Assembly: GCF_033949425.1 (NCBI RefSeq)
Contig: NZ_JAXAVX010000011.1
Coordinates: forward strand, 50,030-114,029
Length of the DNA stretch: 64,000 bases
DNA from: Patulibacter brassicae
Lineage (GTDB): Bacteria; Actinomycetota; Thermoleophilia; Solirubrobacterales; Solirubrobacteraceae
Reading direction: 5' to 3'
The notes under the pieces were generated by a model. The model did not search any database, was not told where the DNA came from, and saw nothing but the letters and a program-made list of their open reading frames with translations. Position 1 is the first letter of the stretch. Each line of letters begins with the position of its first letter. The translations under genes were made by a program, and so were the position numbers. Shown here one piece after another: positions 17,921 through 26,155 of the stretch.

Positions 17921-19390
17921 GTGCCATCCGACCGCGCTCCCGGCAGCCACAAGGGCCTCGCGCTCGCGCTGCTGGCCACCGTCCAGTTCATCGTCGTCCT
18001 CGACGCGTCGATCGTGAACGTCGCCCTCCCCTCGATCGACGAGGACCTCGGGCTCGGCGACGACCTGTCGTGGGTCGTCAACGCCTACGTCCTCGTCTTC
18101 GGCGGCTTCCTGCTGCTCGGCGGGCGCCTGGCGGACCTCCTCGGCCGCCGGCGGCTGTTCATGACCGGCCTCGCGCTGTTCGCCGTCGCGTCCCTGCTCG
18201 GCGGGCTGGCGTCCTCGTCCGAGGTCCTCATCGCGGCCCGGGCGCTCCAGGGCCTCGGCGCGGCGCTCGTGTCGCCCGCGGCGCTCTCCCTCGTCACGAC
18301 GACGTTCGCCGAGGGCGCCGAGCGCAACAGGGCCCTCGGCGTGTGGGGGGCGGTGGCCGGCTCCGGCGGCGCCGCCGGCGTCCTGCTCGGCGGCATGCTC
18401 ACGGAGTGGGCGGGCTGGGAGTGGGTCCTGTGGGTGAACGTCCCGATCGCCCTCGGGGCCGCCGCCCTCGCGCCGCGGTTGCTGGCCGAGAGCCGCGACG
18501 AGCACGAGCAGCGCCGCTTCGACATCGTCGGCGCGCTGACGGTCACCGCCGGGCTCGCCGTCCTCGTCTACGCGCTGGTGGACGTCCACGACGCCGGCTG
18601 GGGCTCGGCCCAGACCCTCGGCCTCGGTACGCTCGCGCTCGGCCTGCTCGCCGTGTTCGTCGCGGTCGAGCGGGCGCAGGATCGGCCGCTCGTGCCGTTC
18701 GGCATCTTCGCCAACCGGACGCTGACGGGCGCGAACGTCATCGGCCTGCTGACCGGCATGGCGCTGTTCTCGATGTTCTTCTTCATCACGCTCTACCTGC
18801 AGAACGTGCTCGGCGAGGAGCCGCTGGAGACGGGACTCGCGTACCTGCCGCTGTCGGTCGTCATCATCGGCGCGGCCGGGCTCGCGTCCGTGCTCGTCAC
18901 GCGGATCGGGTTCAAGCCGACGCTCGTCGCCGGTCTCGTGCTCACCTCCGCCGGGCTCCTCTGGTTCTCGCAGGTGTCGTGGCCGGGCGGCAGCTACGCC
19001 GCCGACGTCCTCGGCCCGTCGATGCTCGCCGGCGCGGGTCTCGGCATGACGTTCGTGCCGGTGACGATCGCCGCGGTCAGCGGGACCTCGCCGGAGGAGG
19101 CCGGGCTGGCGTCGGGCCTCATCAACACGAGCCAGCAGGTCGGCGGCGCGCTCGGCCTGGCGATCCTCTCGACGATCGCGGCGTCCCGGACCGGCGACGT
19201 CCTGGAGGCCGGCGCCCGCGACCCGCGCGTGGCGCTCACCGAGGGCTTCCAGGACGCGTTCCTGCTCGGGTCCGTGTTCGCGGCCGCCGGCGTGCTGCTG
19301 GCCTTGGCGCTGCTCTCGGGCCGGGCGAGCCGCGAGCACGCCGAGGCGGCGCGCGCCGGCACCGCGCCGGTCGCCCCGCCCGTCGGCTGA
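17921..19390 (+). CDS. MFS drug exporter, DHA2 (14-TM) family
   Basis: A 489-residue polytopic protein with about 14 hydrophobic segments, expected to be a proton-coupled multidrug or metabolite exporter. Motif A is seen as GGRLADLLGRRRLFM, the family D1-like motif as LDASIVNVALPSID in span 1, and motif C as GSGGAAGVLLGG in span 5. The C-terminal half contains the SGLINTSQQVGGALGLA segment typical of DHA2 members. The GTG at 17921 is preferred because AGGAG lies 9 nt upstream; an upstream GTG at 17819 would add a Ser/Arg/Pro-rich tail encoded by the GTCCC repeats. No adjacent TetR/MarR regulator is present, so substrates cannot be inferred. Confidence 0.88.
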   Translation: MPSDRAPGSHKGLALALLATVQFIVVLDASIVNVALPSIDEDLGLGDDLSWVVNAYVLVFGGFLLLGGRLADLLGRRRLFMTGLALFAVASLLGGLASSSEVLIAARALQGLGAALVSPAALSLVTTTFAEGAERNRALGVWGAVAGSGGAAGVLLGGMLTEWAGWEWVLWVNVPIALGAAALAPRLLAESRDEHEQRRFDIVGALTVTAGLAVLVYALVDVHDAGWGSAQTLGLGTLALGLLAVFVAVERAQDRPLVPFGIFANRTLTGANVIGLLTGMALFSMFFFITLYLQNVLGEEPLETGLAYLPLSVVIIGAAGLASVLVTRIGFKPTLVAGLVLTSAGLLWFSQVSWPGGSYAADVLGPSMLAGAGLGMTFVPVTIAAVSGTSPEEAGLASGLINTSQQVGGALGLAILSTIAASRTGDVLEAGARDPRVALTEGFQDAFLLGSVFAAAGVLLALALLSGRASREHAEAARAGTAPVAPPVG

Positions 19391-19414
19391 GCGTCGCGAC
19401 CCGCCGGGGCGGCC

Positions 19415-21046
19415 CTACGCCTCGGCGGGCAGCTCGACGAGCTGGCGCTTGAGGACCTTGCCGGTCGGGTTGCGCGGCAGCTCGTCGAGGATGAGGACGT
19501 CGCGCGGCACCTTGTAGCGCGCGAGGTTGTCCTTCACGAACGCCTGGACCTCCTCGGCGGTCAGCTCGTGGCCCTCGCGCAGGACGACGAACGCGCGCAG
19601 CCGCTGGCCGAAGTCGGGGTCCTCGACGCCGACCGCGGCGGCGTCGGCGATCGCGGGGTGGGTCGCGAGGAGCTCCTCGACCTCGCGCGGGAAGACGTTC
19701 TCGCCGCCGGAGACGATCATCTCGTCGTCGCGGCCGTCGATGTACAGGCGGCCCTGCTCGTCGAAGTGGCCGACGTCGCCCGTGGCCAGCAGCCCGTCGA
19801 CGATCTCCTTGCCGCCGCCGCCCGTGTAGCCCTCGAACGGCATGACGTTGCCGACGAAGATCGTGCCCGTGACCCCCGGCGGGACGTCGCGGCGCTGCTC
19901 GTCGAGGATCCGGATCCGGGTGCCCAGCAGCGGCCGGCCGACGCTCGTGGGCGCCTCGTGGACGTCCTGGGGCGTCGCCATCGTCGCGAGCGCGACCTCG
20001 GTCGAGCCGTAGAGGTTGTAGATGACGTCGCCCAGCTCCTCCTGGGCGCGACGCGAGACGTCGGCCGGCAGCTGCGAGCCGGCGGTGAAGACGCACCGCA
20101 GCGAGGAGAGGTCCTTCGACGCGATCGCCTCCGAGCCGAGGGCGAGGATCCGCTGGAGCATGATCGGCACGAGACAGACCGCGGTGGCGCGGTGCTCGGC
20201 GACGTCGTCCAGCAGCGTCTCGGCGTCGAACCTCGGCCGGAGGATGAGCGTCGAGCCGAGGCCCATCGAGATCACGGCGATGAGCAGGCCGGTGCCGTGG
20301 AACACCGGCGGGCCGATGACCGTCGCCTCGGCGGCCTTCATCGGCATCCGCTCGAGGACGGCGCCCGGGCTGATGAACCCGCGCGGGTCGGGGCGCGGGG
20401 CGCCCTTCGGCGTGCCGGTCGTGCCGCTCGTGAGCAGGACGATCCGACCGGTCTCGCCCGGCTCGACCGGATGGTCGGCGCCGCTGGCGACGAGCTCCCC
20501 GAGCCCGTCCTCCTGGCCCGGCTCGGTCGCGCAGGCGACGGTGCCCTGGGCGAGGTCGATGCCGGCCACGACGTCGGCGAACTCCGGGTCGTGGAAGAGG
20601 AGGGCGACGCCCTCGCGCTCGGAGACCTCCTTCGCCTGCCGGGCGGAGAAGCCCGTGTTCAGGTAGACGACGGTCGATCCCGCGCGGGCGCCCGCGAAGG
20701 CGATGAGCAGCGCGGCGCGATGGTTGCGGCAGAGGATGCCGACCTTCGCCCCGGCGCCGAGCCCTCGGTCGCGGAAGGCGTTCGCCAGCCGGTCGACCTG
20801 GCGGTCGAGCTCGGCGAACGAGATGCTGCCGCGGCCGTCGACGATCGCCGGGCGGTCGCCGTGGCGCAGGGCGGCGATCCGGGAGACGGAGCCGAACGAC
20901 CCGTACGCGCGCAGCGCCTTCAGCGACCCGGCCACCACCTGTGGGGAGCCGCCCTCGATCATCCCGGCGTGGTGCAGGGCCTTCAGGCCGCGCAGCTCGA
21001 GGCCGGTCCGGCGGGCGGCGGCGTGGACCTGGTCGACGATCGTCAC
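19415..21046 (-). CDS. AMP-binding acyl-CoA synthetase (FadD-like)
   Basis: A 543-residue adenylate-forming enzyme that should activate a fatty or other carboxylic acid to its CoA thioester through an acyl-AMP. The P-loop-like TSGTTGTPKG motif is near residue 200; YGSTEVA (A5), ATGDVGHFDEQGRLYIDGR (A7) and the hinge DDEMIVSGGENVFPREVEELL (A8) follow, with the catalytic Lys in NPTGKVLKRQL near the C-terminus. Substrate length is not predictable. The gene has its own control region: TACACT at about 21096-21101, a palindrome at 21069-21091 and an AGGAG site 9 nt before the GTG. Its nearest neighbour, ung, is on the same strand but 356 bp upstream. Confidence 0.88.
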   Translation of the reverse strand: MTIVDQVHAAARRTGLELRGLKALHHAGMIEGGSPQVVAGSLKALRAYGSFGSVSRIAALRHGDRPAIVDGRGSISFAELDRQVDRLANAFRDRGLGAGAKVGILCRNHRAALLIAFAGARAGSTVVYLNTGFSARQAKEVSEREGVALLFHDPEFADVVAGIDLAQGTVACATEPGQEDGLGELVASGADHPVEPGETGRIVLLTSGTTGTPKGAPRPDPRGFISPGAVLERMPMKAAEATVIGPPVFHGTGLLIAVISMGLGSTLILRPRFDAETLLDDVAEHRATAVCLVPIMLQRILALGSEAIASKDLSSLRCVFTAGSQLPADVSRRAQEELGDVIYNLYGSTEVALATMATPQDVHEAPTSVGRPLLGTRIRILDEQRRDVPPGVTGTIFVGNVMPFEGYTGGGGKEIVDGLLATGDVGHFDEQGRLYIDGRDDEMIVSGGENVFPREVEELLATHPAIADAAAVGVEDPDFGQRLRAFVVLREGHELTAEEVQAFVKDNLARYKVPRDVLILDELPRNPTGKVLKRQLVELPAEA

Positions 21047-21402
21047 GTTCGTGGCTCCTCGTTCGGGGGCGTCCCAGCGGGCCTGGGACGCCGCGAGTGT
21101 AGACGTCCCACCCCGACGTCCGGGGGGCGCCTGGCGGACATGCGGACCAGACGGTCCGTCCGGGCGAGCGTCGGGGGCGCCGCGGCGGACGCCCTCGAGC
21201 CGGCGAGGGCGGTGGGCGAGGGCCGCGGGTCGTTCCGTCTCCGGGGGGCTGTCGGGCCACGTGGACGACGGCGGGGGCCGCCGCCGGTCCTCGGCGGCGA
21301 GGACCGAGCCGTCGCCGCGCCACGGGTGCCGGCGGACCGTCCGTGGCCGGGCACCCTCGCCGGCCAGCAGGGCGAGGCGGCCCGAGGTTCGGCGGACGGC
21401 GG
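21047..21402. other. 356-bp gene-free region between ung and the acyl-CoA synthetase gene
   Basis: The open frames here are Arg/Pro/Gly-rich and look like GC-rich noise. The right part holds the control region of the synthetase. GACGTC occurs at both ends of the stretch at about 21102-21120. I see nothing else convincing. Confidence 0.5.
21069..21101 (-). promoter_or_regulatory. Promoter -10 and palindromic operator/hairpin of the acyl-CoA synthetase gene
   Basis: On the minus strand TACACT (21096-21101) is followed 4 nt later by a perfect 9-bp inverted repeat, GCGTCCCAG / CTGGGACGC with 5-nt spacer (21069-21091), then the AGGAG site. A repeat at this position could be a TetR-type (FadR-like) operator overlapping the transcription start, or a 5'-end hairpin. 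Confidence 0.45.
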
Positions 21403-22119
21403 CTACCCGAGGCGCCAGTCGAAGGGCGGGCCGCCGAGCTCCTGCAGGGCGGCGTCGGTGCGGCTGAAGGGGCGCGACCCGTGGAAGAGCCGTGCCGACA
21501 TCGGCGACGGATGGGCGGCGGTGACGACGCGGTGCCCGTCGGTCGGCAGCCGCGCGACGACGTCCTGGGCGTGGCGGCCGAGCGCGAGGAAGACGATCCC
21601 CGTGCGGGCCGCGGCGAGGCGGCGCAGCAGCTCGAAGGTCACGTCGTGCCAGCCGGCCGGCTTGTGGGAGCCCGGCGCGTTCGGGGCGACGGTGAGCGAC
21701 GCGTTGAGCAGCAGCATCCCGCTGCGGGCCCACGGCGTGAGGTCGCCCGTCGAGGCCGGCGGGATGCCGAGGTCGGCCTCGAGCTCGGCGTACATGTTGC
21801 GCAGCGATCCGGGGATCGGCGCCTCCGGCGCGACGGCGAACGCCAGGCCGATCGGCACGCCCGGCGTCGGGTACGGGTCCTGTCCGCAGAGCACGACGCG
21901 CACGTCGTCGGGCGCCACGAGCTGCAGCGCCCGGAAGACCTGCGCCCGCAGCGGCTGGATCCGCCGCCCGGCGGCGACCTCGGCCCCGAGGAACCGCTCG
22001 ACCCGCCCGAGCGCCGCCCGGTCGACGTACGGCCGCCACGCCTCGGGCACCGTGCCGGCGAGGTCGGGGACGTGCCCGGCGGGGGCGTCCGGGACGGGCG
22101 CGGGGGAGGCGGTCGTCAT
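21403..22119 (-). CDS. ung: Uracil-DNA glycosylase, family 1
   Basis: A 238-residue base-excision repair enzyme that removes uracil from DNA. The water-activating motif GQDPYPTPG places the catalytic Asp at residue 81. The uracil-binding region LLLNASLTV and the late HPSPMSARLFHG loop, with catalytic His and the minor-groove intercalating segment, are present. Length is normal for Ung. The ATG at 22119 follows a CAGGAT box by 8 nt. The gene is on the same strand as, but well separated from, the MBL hydrolase gene whose stop lies at 22289. Confidence 0.95.
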   Translation of the reverse strand: MTTASPAPVPDAPAGHVPDLAGTVPEAWRPYVDRAALGRVERFLGAEVAAGRRIQPLRAQVFRALQLVAPDDVRVVLCGQDPYPTPGVPIGLAFAVAPEAPIPGSLRNMYAELEADLGIPPASTGDLTPWARSGMLLLNASLTVAPNAPGSHKPAGWHDVTFELLRRLAAARTGIVFLALGRHAQDVVARLPTDGHRVVTAAHPSPMSARLFHGSRPFSRTDAALQELGGPPFDWRLG

Positions 22120-22288
22120 CGCCGCCGATCCTGCCGACGTCGCCGGATGGACCGGTGCCGAACCCCTCGAGCGGGCCCCGAGGACGGGGGGGGCGGTCAC
22201 GGCGAGCGTGTCGCGCCCTGCCGCCGGCGGCGAACGCCGCGTCGCTGCCCGAGGAGGTCCGTGGGGCCGACGCGCGGGCCGGCGCCGC

Positions 22289-23083
22289 CTACGTCCGCTT
22301 GACGCGGGAACCGCCCACGATGACGTCGCGACCGTCGGCGTAGCGGACCCAGGCCTTGTTGCCGCCGTCGTAGTCCGGGGCCCAGAGGACGAGGGTGGCG
22401 GGGCCGTCGAGGTCCTCGCGCAGCTCGACGATCTCGACGGCCTCGTCGCCCTCGGGGTCGGTGCCGGCCCAGACGCGCAGGAACGGGTTGTCGGCGCGCT
22501 CGGCGGCGAGGGTCGTCGGCGCGCGGTGGCCGGGGCGCACGTCGGTGTCGTCGGGCAGCGGAGCGAAGAGCTCGGTGATCGAGCGCTTGAGCTGCGCGAA
22601 GCCGTCGGGGCCGCCGTTGACCGTGCCGCCGACGGTGCCGCGGAAGAGGACGTCGGCGGAGAAGAGGGTGGGGGCGACGTCGGCGCCGTCCCCCCGCAGC
22701 CGCACGACGAGGGCGTGGTGGTCGCTGCAGTGGCCCGGGGTGTGGAGCGCCTCGACGAGCAGGTCGCCGGTTTCGATGATCTCGCCGTGCACGAACGTCT
22801 CGTCGACGCCGTCGATGAGCTCGGCGGTCTCCTTCGCGGCGAGGACGGGGACGCCGCCGGCGGCCTGGGCGTCCTCGGCGTGGGAGACGACGTGGTCCCA
22901 GTGGTGATGGGTGAGGAGCAGCTTCTCGATCGTGACGTCGTGCTCGCGCGCGGCGTCCAGCAGCGGCTGGAGGTCGCCGTTGGAGTCGATGAGCACGCCG
23001 GTGCCGCCGGGCCGATCGGCGACGAGGTAGCTGTTGGTCAGCCACTGGCTGCTCTCGGTGGTGACGATCAGGGGCTTCGCCAT
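22289..23083 (-). CDS. Metallo-beta-lactamase fold hydrolase (glyoxalase II-like)
   Basis: A 264-residue MBL-fold protein that binds two metal ions. The HxHxDH motif reads HHHWDH (59-64); further ligands are His118 in HTPGHC, Asp144 in FSADVLF and the His of PGHRAPTTL. The short distance between motif and C-terminus and the SADVLF / PGHR pattern resemble glyoxalase II and related thioester hydrolases. The last 60 residues (VEIVELREDLDGPATLVLWAPD) form an unusual extra domain ending in ADGRDVIVGGSRV, not part of standard GloB. Substrate unknown. A GAGGAT box is 6 nt upstream of the ATG. Confidence 0.82.
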   Translation of the reverse strand: MAKPLIVTTESSQWLTNSYLVADRPGGTGVLIDSNGDLQPLLDAAREHDVTIEKLLLTHHHWDHVVSHAEDAQAAGGVPVLAAKETAELIDGVDETFVHGEIIETGDLLVEALHTPGHCSDHHALVVRLRGDGADVAPTLFSADVLFRGTVGGTVNGGPDGFAQLKRSITELFAPLPDDTDVRPGHRAPTTLAAERADNPFLRVWAGTDPEGDEAVEIVELREDLDGPATLVLWAPDYDGGNKAWVRYADGRDVIVGGSRVKRT

Positions 23084-23189
23084 GCCGCCATCCTCGCACC
23101 GCCCGGTGCTCGGCGGGCCGACGGTCCGATCCGCCGTCCGCGTCGGCTGCGGGGAGCCGTTTCCGGTGGTCGTCCGCGGGCGGTGGTGG

Positions 23190-23218
23190 AGACGACGCGC
23201 GGGCTGGGGCCCGCCCCT
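23190..23218 (+). repeat. 29-bp direct repeat, copy 1 (intergenic)
   Basis: This stretch is identical to 23318-23346. Both contain GCGGGC-TGGG-GCCCGC, a 6-bp hairpin. A shorter GGGGAGCCGT match precedes each copy by about 30 nt (23151 and 23280), so about 67 bp was probably duplicated. Confidence 0.8.
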
Positions 23219-23317
23219 GGTGGGAGCGGGAGCGGTCTCGGCGGGACGTCCGCGCCCCGCCGCCGACCGCGCCCGCCGTGGGGAGCCGTAGTCGGTTGCT
23301 GATGGAGCGGGGCGTGC

Positions 23318-23346
23318 AGACGACGCGCGGGCTGGGGCCCGCCCCT
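23318..23346 (+). repeat. 29-bp direct repeat, copy 2, ending in the ADH stop codon
   Basis: Identical to 23190-23218. Its last base is the first base of the alcohol dehydrogenase stop triplet (23346-23348, minus strand), so this hairpin lies immediately after the gene and could terminate it. The second copy, 128 bp on, may be a duplicated terminator. Confidence 0.8.
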
Positions 23347-24506
23347 CAGTACCTGATGATCGAGCGGATGCCGTCCTGGTGGTGCATGAGGTCGAAGCCG
23401 TGGTTCACCTGGTCCAGGGTGATCTCGTGGCTCAGCAGCGACGGGACGTCGACGTCGCCGGCCAGCCAGCGGTCCACGAGCTTCGGCACCTGGGTCCGGC
23501 CCTTGACGCCGCCGAACGAGGAGCCGGTCACGCGACGGCCGGTGATGAGCAGGCGCGGGACGATGTCGAGCGTCTCGCCCTTGCCCGCTACGCCGATCAT
23601 CGTCGCCAAGCCCCACGCCTCGCGCGCGGCCTCGACGGCCTGGCCCATCACCGCGACGTTGCCGGTCGCCTCGAACGTGTAGTCCGCACCGAATCCATCG
23701 GTCTGGGCCTTGATCCACGCCACCGCGTCGGAGGTCTCCAGGACGCCGTCGGCGCCCGGGCGAGCCTCGCCGCCGCCGGGCGCGTCGGCCACGATCCGCA
23801 GGAGGTCGGTGGCGCCGTGGTGCTTGGCGCTCTGCAGGCGCACGTCGGCGAGATCGATCGCGACGATCCGCGACGCGCCCTGGATCCGCGCCCCCGCCAC
23901 CGCGCCGAGACCGACGAGGCCGCAGCCGAAGACCGCCACCGTCGCGCCCTGCTCGACCCCGGCGGTGTAGATCGCCGCGCCGAGCCCGGTCGAGAGGCCG
24001 CAGGCGAAGATCGACGCGCCCTCCAGCGGGGCGGCCTTGTCGATCTTGGCCAGGGCGATCTCGGGCATCACGGTGTACTCGGCGAACGTCGAGGTGCCCA
24101 TGAAGTGCCGCAGCGGCTCGCCGTCCAGCGAGAGGCGCGTCGTGCCGTCGGGCAGGTAGCCGGCGTTCTGCTGATCGCGGATCGCGGTGCAGCGGTTCGT
24201 CCGACCGTCGCGACAGTGCACGCACCGCCCGCACTCGGGCGCGAAGAGGGTCACGACGTGATCGCCGGGCTGCACGAGCGTCACGCCGTCGCCGACCCGC
24301 TCCACGACGCCGGCGCCCTCGTGCCCCAGCACGCACGGCGCGTACCCGGTCGGATCGGCCCCCGACGCGGTGTAGAGGTCGGTGTGGCAGACGCCGCAGG
24401 CGTGGAGCCGGACGAGGACCTCCCCGGCACGGGGCTCGGCGAGGTCGACCTCGCGGACGGCGAGGGGCTGACCGAACTCCTCGAGGACGGCGGCGCGGAT
24501 CTTCAC
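23346..24506 (-). CDS. Class III-type zinc alcohol dehydrogenase (S-(hydroxymethyl)thiol dehydrogenase-like)
   Basis: A 386-residue medium-chain, NAD-dependent dehydrogenase. Catalytic zinc ligands are Cys40 (ACGVCHTD), His62/Glu63 (GHEGAG) and a later Cys in IFACGLSTG. The structural zinc is bound by Cys92, Cys95, Cys98 and Cys106. The coenzyme motif GCGLVGLGAV follows. The DGTTRLSLDGEPLRHFMGTSTFAEYTV stretch matches class III enzymes, which oxidise the formaldehyde adduct of glutathione; in actinobacteria the thiol may be mycothiol. An insertion of about 15 residues (near 235-255) is unlike the horse/human type. The start is GTG, with AGGAA about 13 nt upstream. Confidence 0.85.
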   Translation of the reverse strand: MKIRAAVLEEFGQPLAVREVDLAEPRAGEVLVRLHACGVCHTDLYTASGADPTGYAPCVLGHEGAGVVERVGDGVTLVQPGDHVVTLFAPECGRCVHCRDGRTNRCTAIRDQQNAGYLPDGTTRLSLDGEPLRHFMGTSTFAEYTVMPEIALAKIDKAAPLEGASIFACGLSTGLGAAIYTAGVEQGATVAVFGCGLVGLGAVAGARIQGASRIVAIDLADVRLQSAKHHGATDLLRIVADAPGGGEARPGADGVLETSDAVAWIKAQTDGFGADYTFEATGNVAVMGQAVEAAREAWGLATMIGVAGKGETLDIVPRLLITGRRVTGSSFGGVKGRTQVPKLVDRWLAGDVDVPSLLSHEITLDQVNHGFDLMHHQDGIRSIIRY

Positions 24507-24685
24507 GGTGCTGACTCGTTCCTGATGCGGTGGGGGGTGGTGGCGCGAAGGCTCCCGCCGAACCTATCGAGCGGTGGCTGGAGGTCACCGGCCGGTCCGG
24601 ACTCGTGGAGCGCCGGGGCCCCGCGGTTCGGGCGTTCGCTCGATGCGCCTCGCCGGAGCACGGGCTTCGTGCGCAGGTGGGGAGG

Positions 24686-25573
24686 TCAGCGCAGCGCGGC
24701 CCGCTCGTCGTCGTCGAGGGCCACGCCGAACCCCTCGACGATCTCCGTGATCCGCTCGTCCGGGTCGAGCGTGCGACGCGTCTCCTCCGCGGTCCCGGGA
24801 CGCGCGACGCGCAGCTCGCGATCGACGAGCACGGTCCGCTCGTGCTCGGTGACGCGCATGAGGACGGCGCGGCCGACGAACAGCGACGCCGGATCCGTGG
24901 AGACCCACCGGTTGGCCTCGGCGATCGCCGGAGCCGTCGCGGGCTCGGCGGTGGTCGCGTGGGTCGGCGTCCAGCCGCCCTTTCGCCAGGTCTGCTGCTG
25001 CCAGCGGTCTCCGCGCCGCACGAGGCGATGCGCCCAGGTGCCGTCGCCGCCGACCTCCGCGCCGTCGCGCAGCGGCAGCGGCAGCAGCGGCCCGCCGCCG
25101 AAGCCGACGTCGGCCATCCACTGCTCGCCGCCGAGGCGCACGATCGCCGTCGCGTGCGTGGGCGGCGCGTGCTGCGTCTCGAGGCCGGTCATCGAGGCGA
25201 GCGCCTGATGCGCCTCCCAGCCGAGCGCTCGGAGCAGCGCGACGAAGAGGGGGACGTGCTCGAGGCAGTAGCCGCCGCGACCACGGTGGACGAGCTTGTC
25301 CTCGATCGCCGGGAGCCCGAGTCGGATCGGCCGACCGAGCACGACGTCGAGGTTCTCGAACGGGATCGCCCCGACCCAGGCGCGTTGGAGCAGGGCGAGC
25401 GCCTCCGCGCTCGGTGCCGGCGGGTGCGTGATCCCGATTCGGCGCAGGACCGCGTCGACGTCGAGCGCCGACGCGTCGACGTCGAGCGCCGACGCGGCGG
25501 CGTCGCGCGGGGGCGTCGGCTCCGCGGCGTCATCGGGCCGCTCGGATCCGACTCCTTGCCATGTGAAGGACAT
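24686..25573 (-). CDS. nat: Arylamine N-acetyltransferase
   Basis: A 295-residue NAT that transfers acetyl from acetyl-CoA to arylamines, hydrazines or arylhydroxylamines. The catalytic triad is complete: Cys103 in RGRGGYCLEH, His140 in PPTHATAIV and Asp155 in MADVGFGG. IPFENLD at 70-76 is also conserved. The N-terminal 45 residues are extra compared with typical NATs and contain a 7-residue tandem duplication (ASALDVD), encoded by two 21-bp repeats at 25451-25492. A TAGCGT box ends 6 nt before the ATG. It is divergent from a MarR regulator across a shared palindrome, so MarR control is likely. Confidence 0.93.
   Translation of the reverse strand: MSFTWQGVGSERPDDAAEPTPPRDAAASALDVDASALDVDAVLRRIGITHPPAPSAEALALLQRAWVGAIPFENLDVVLGRPIRLGLPAIEDKLVHRGRGGYCLEHVPLFVALLRALGWEAHQALASMTGLETQHAPPTHATAIVRLGGEQWMADVGFGGGPLLPLPLRDGAEVGGDGTWAHRLVRRGDRWQQQTWRKGGWTPTHATTAEPATAPAIAEANRWVSTDPASLFVGRAVLMRVTEHERTVLVDRELRVARPGTAEETRRTLDPDERITEIVEGFGVALDDDERAALR
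25451..25492 (-). repeat. 21-bp tandem duplication within nat
   Basis: Two adjacent identical 21-bp units near the 5' end of nat encode a repeated seven-residue block in the N-terminal extension. The frame is kept. Confidence 0.8.
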
Positions 25574-25590
25574 GGGGCGACGCTAACGTA

Positions 25591-25612
25591 GATGCTGAAC
25601 ATGTCAAGCATC
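25591..25612 (+). promoter_or_regulatory. 22-bp imperfect palindrome: MarR operator between nat and marR
   Basis: GATGCTGAACATGTCAAGCATC reads as a palindrome with two mismatched pairs (GATGCT..ACATGT..AGCATC). It lies between the nat start (25573) and the preferred marR start (25631). MarR dimers usually bind such 16-22 bp sites. It sits just upstream of the nat -10 box (25580-25585), so binding could repress both genes. Confidence 0.65.
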
Positions 25613-25630
25613 CCGGTGGAAGACGGCGGC

Positions 25631-26131
25631 ATGCCGGTCGCGTGGGTCCGGCTCATGCGGGTCCAGCTGCTGCAGCGCCAGCGCCTCGAGGCCGCGCTGC
25701 TGCGCGACCACGACCTGACGCTGGCCGCCTACGACGTCCTGCTGCAGCTCTCCTGGGCGGCCGATGGTCGCCTGCGCCCGGTCGACATCGCGCGACGGAT
25801 GGTCGTCGCGCAGTCCGGGATCACGCGCCTGCTCGGCTCGCTGGAGCGGCGCGGTCTCGTGCGGCGCGAGGCGGGGGAGGCCGACGGCCGGGTGCGCGCG
25901 GCGGTGCTCACCGAGGACGGCTGGCGGGTGCTCGCTGCCGCCGCGGCCTCCCACGTCCGCAACGTCGACGCCGCGTTCACGCAGCACCTCTCCGCCTCCG
26001 AGCTCGACCAGCTCGCCGGGCTGCTGGCGCGGCTGCCCGGGGGCGACGTCGAGATCACCGGTCCGCACCCGGTCGCCGGCCGCGAGACCCCGGGCCTTCG
26101 GTCGGGGGCGGAGGCACCGACGGAGCGCTGA
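25631..26131 (+). CDS. MarR-family transcriptional regulator
   Basis: A 166-residue winged-helix dimeric regulator. Residues 10-30 form the dimerisation helix; LAAYDVLLQLSWAADGRLRPVDIARRMVVAQSGITRLLGSLERRGLVRRE is the typical helix-turn-helix with wing beginning at EAGEADGRVRAAVLTEDG. The C-terminal helix (ELDQLAGLLARLP) completes dimerisation. An ATG at 25592 is in frame, but the operator-like palindrome covers it; the ATG at 25631 has a GGTGGA site and gives the usual MarR length. Probably autoregulated and controlling the divergent nat in response to a phenolic or aromatic ligand. Confidence 0.86.
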   Translation: MPVAWVRLMRVQLLQRQRLEAALLRDHDLTLAAYDVLLQLSWAADGRLRPVDIARRMVVAQSGITRLLGSLERRGLVRREAGEADGRVRAAVLTEDGWRVLAAAAASHVRNVDAAFTQHLSASELDQLAGLLARLPGGDVEITGPHPVAGRETPGLRSGAEAPTER

Positions 26132-26155
26132 CCGGCCGCGTCGGCGCCGAGCGCG

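Noticed and set aside
21043..21354. 103-codon minus-strand frame before the acyl-CoA synthetase
   Set aside because: Arg/Pro-rich with no motif, and it covers the promoter/operator region of the synthetase.
22289..24506. MBL hydrolase and class III ADH as a mycothiol formaldehyde-detoxification operon
   Set aside because: They are on the same strand, but a 260-nt gap with two hairpin repeats and a separate GAGGAT box before the MBL gene argue against one transcript.
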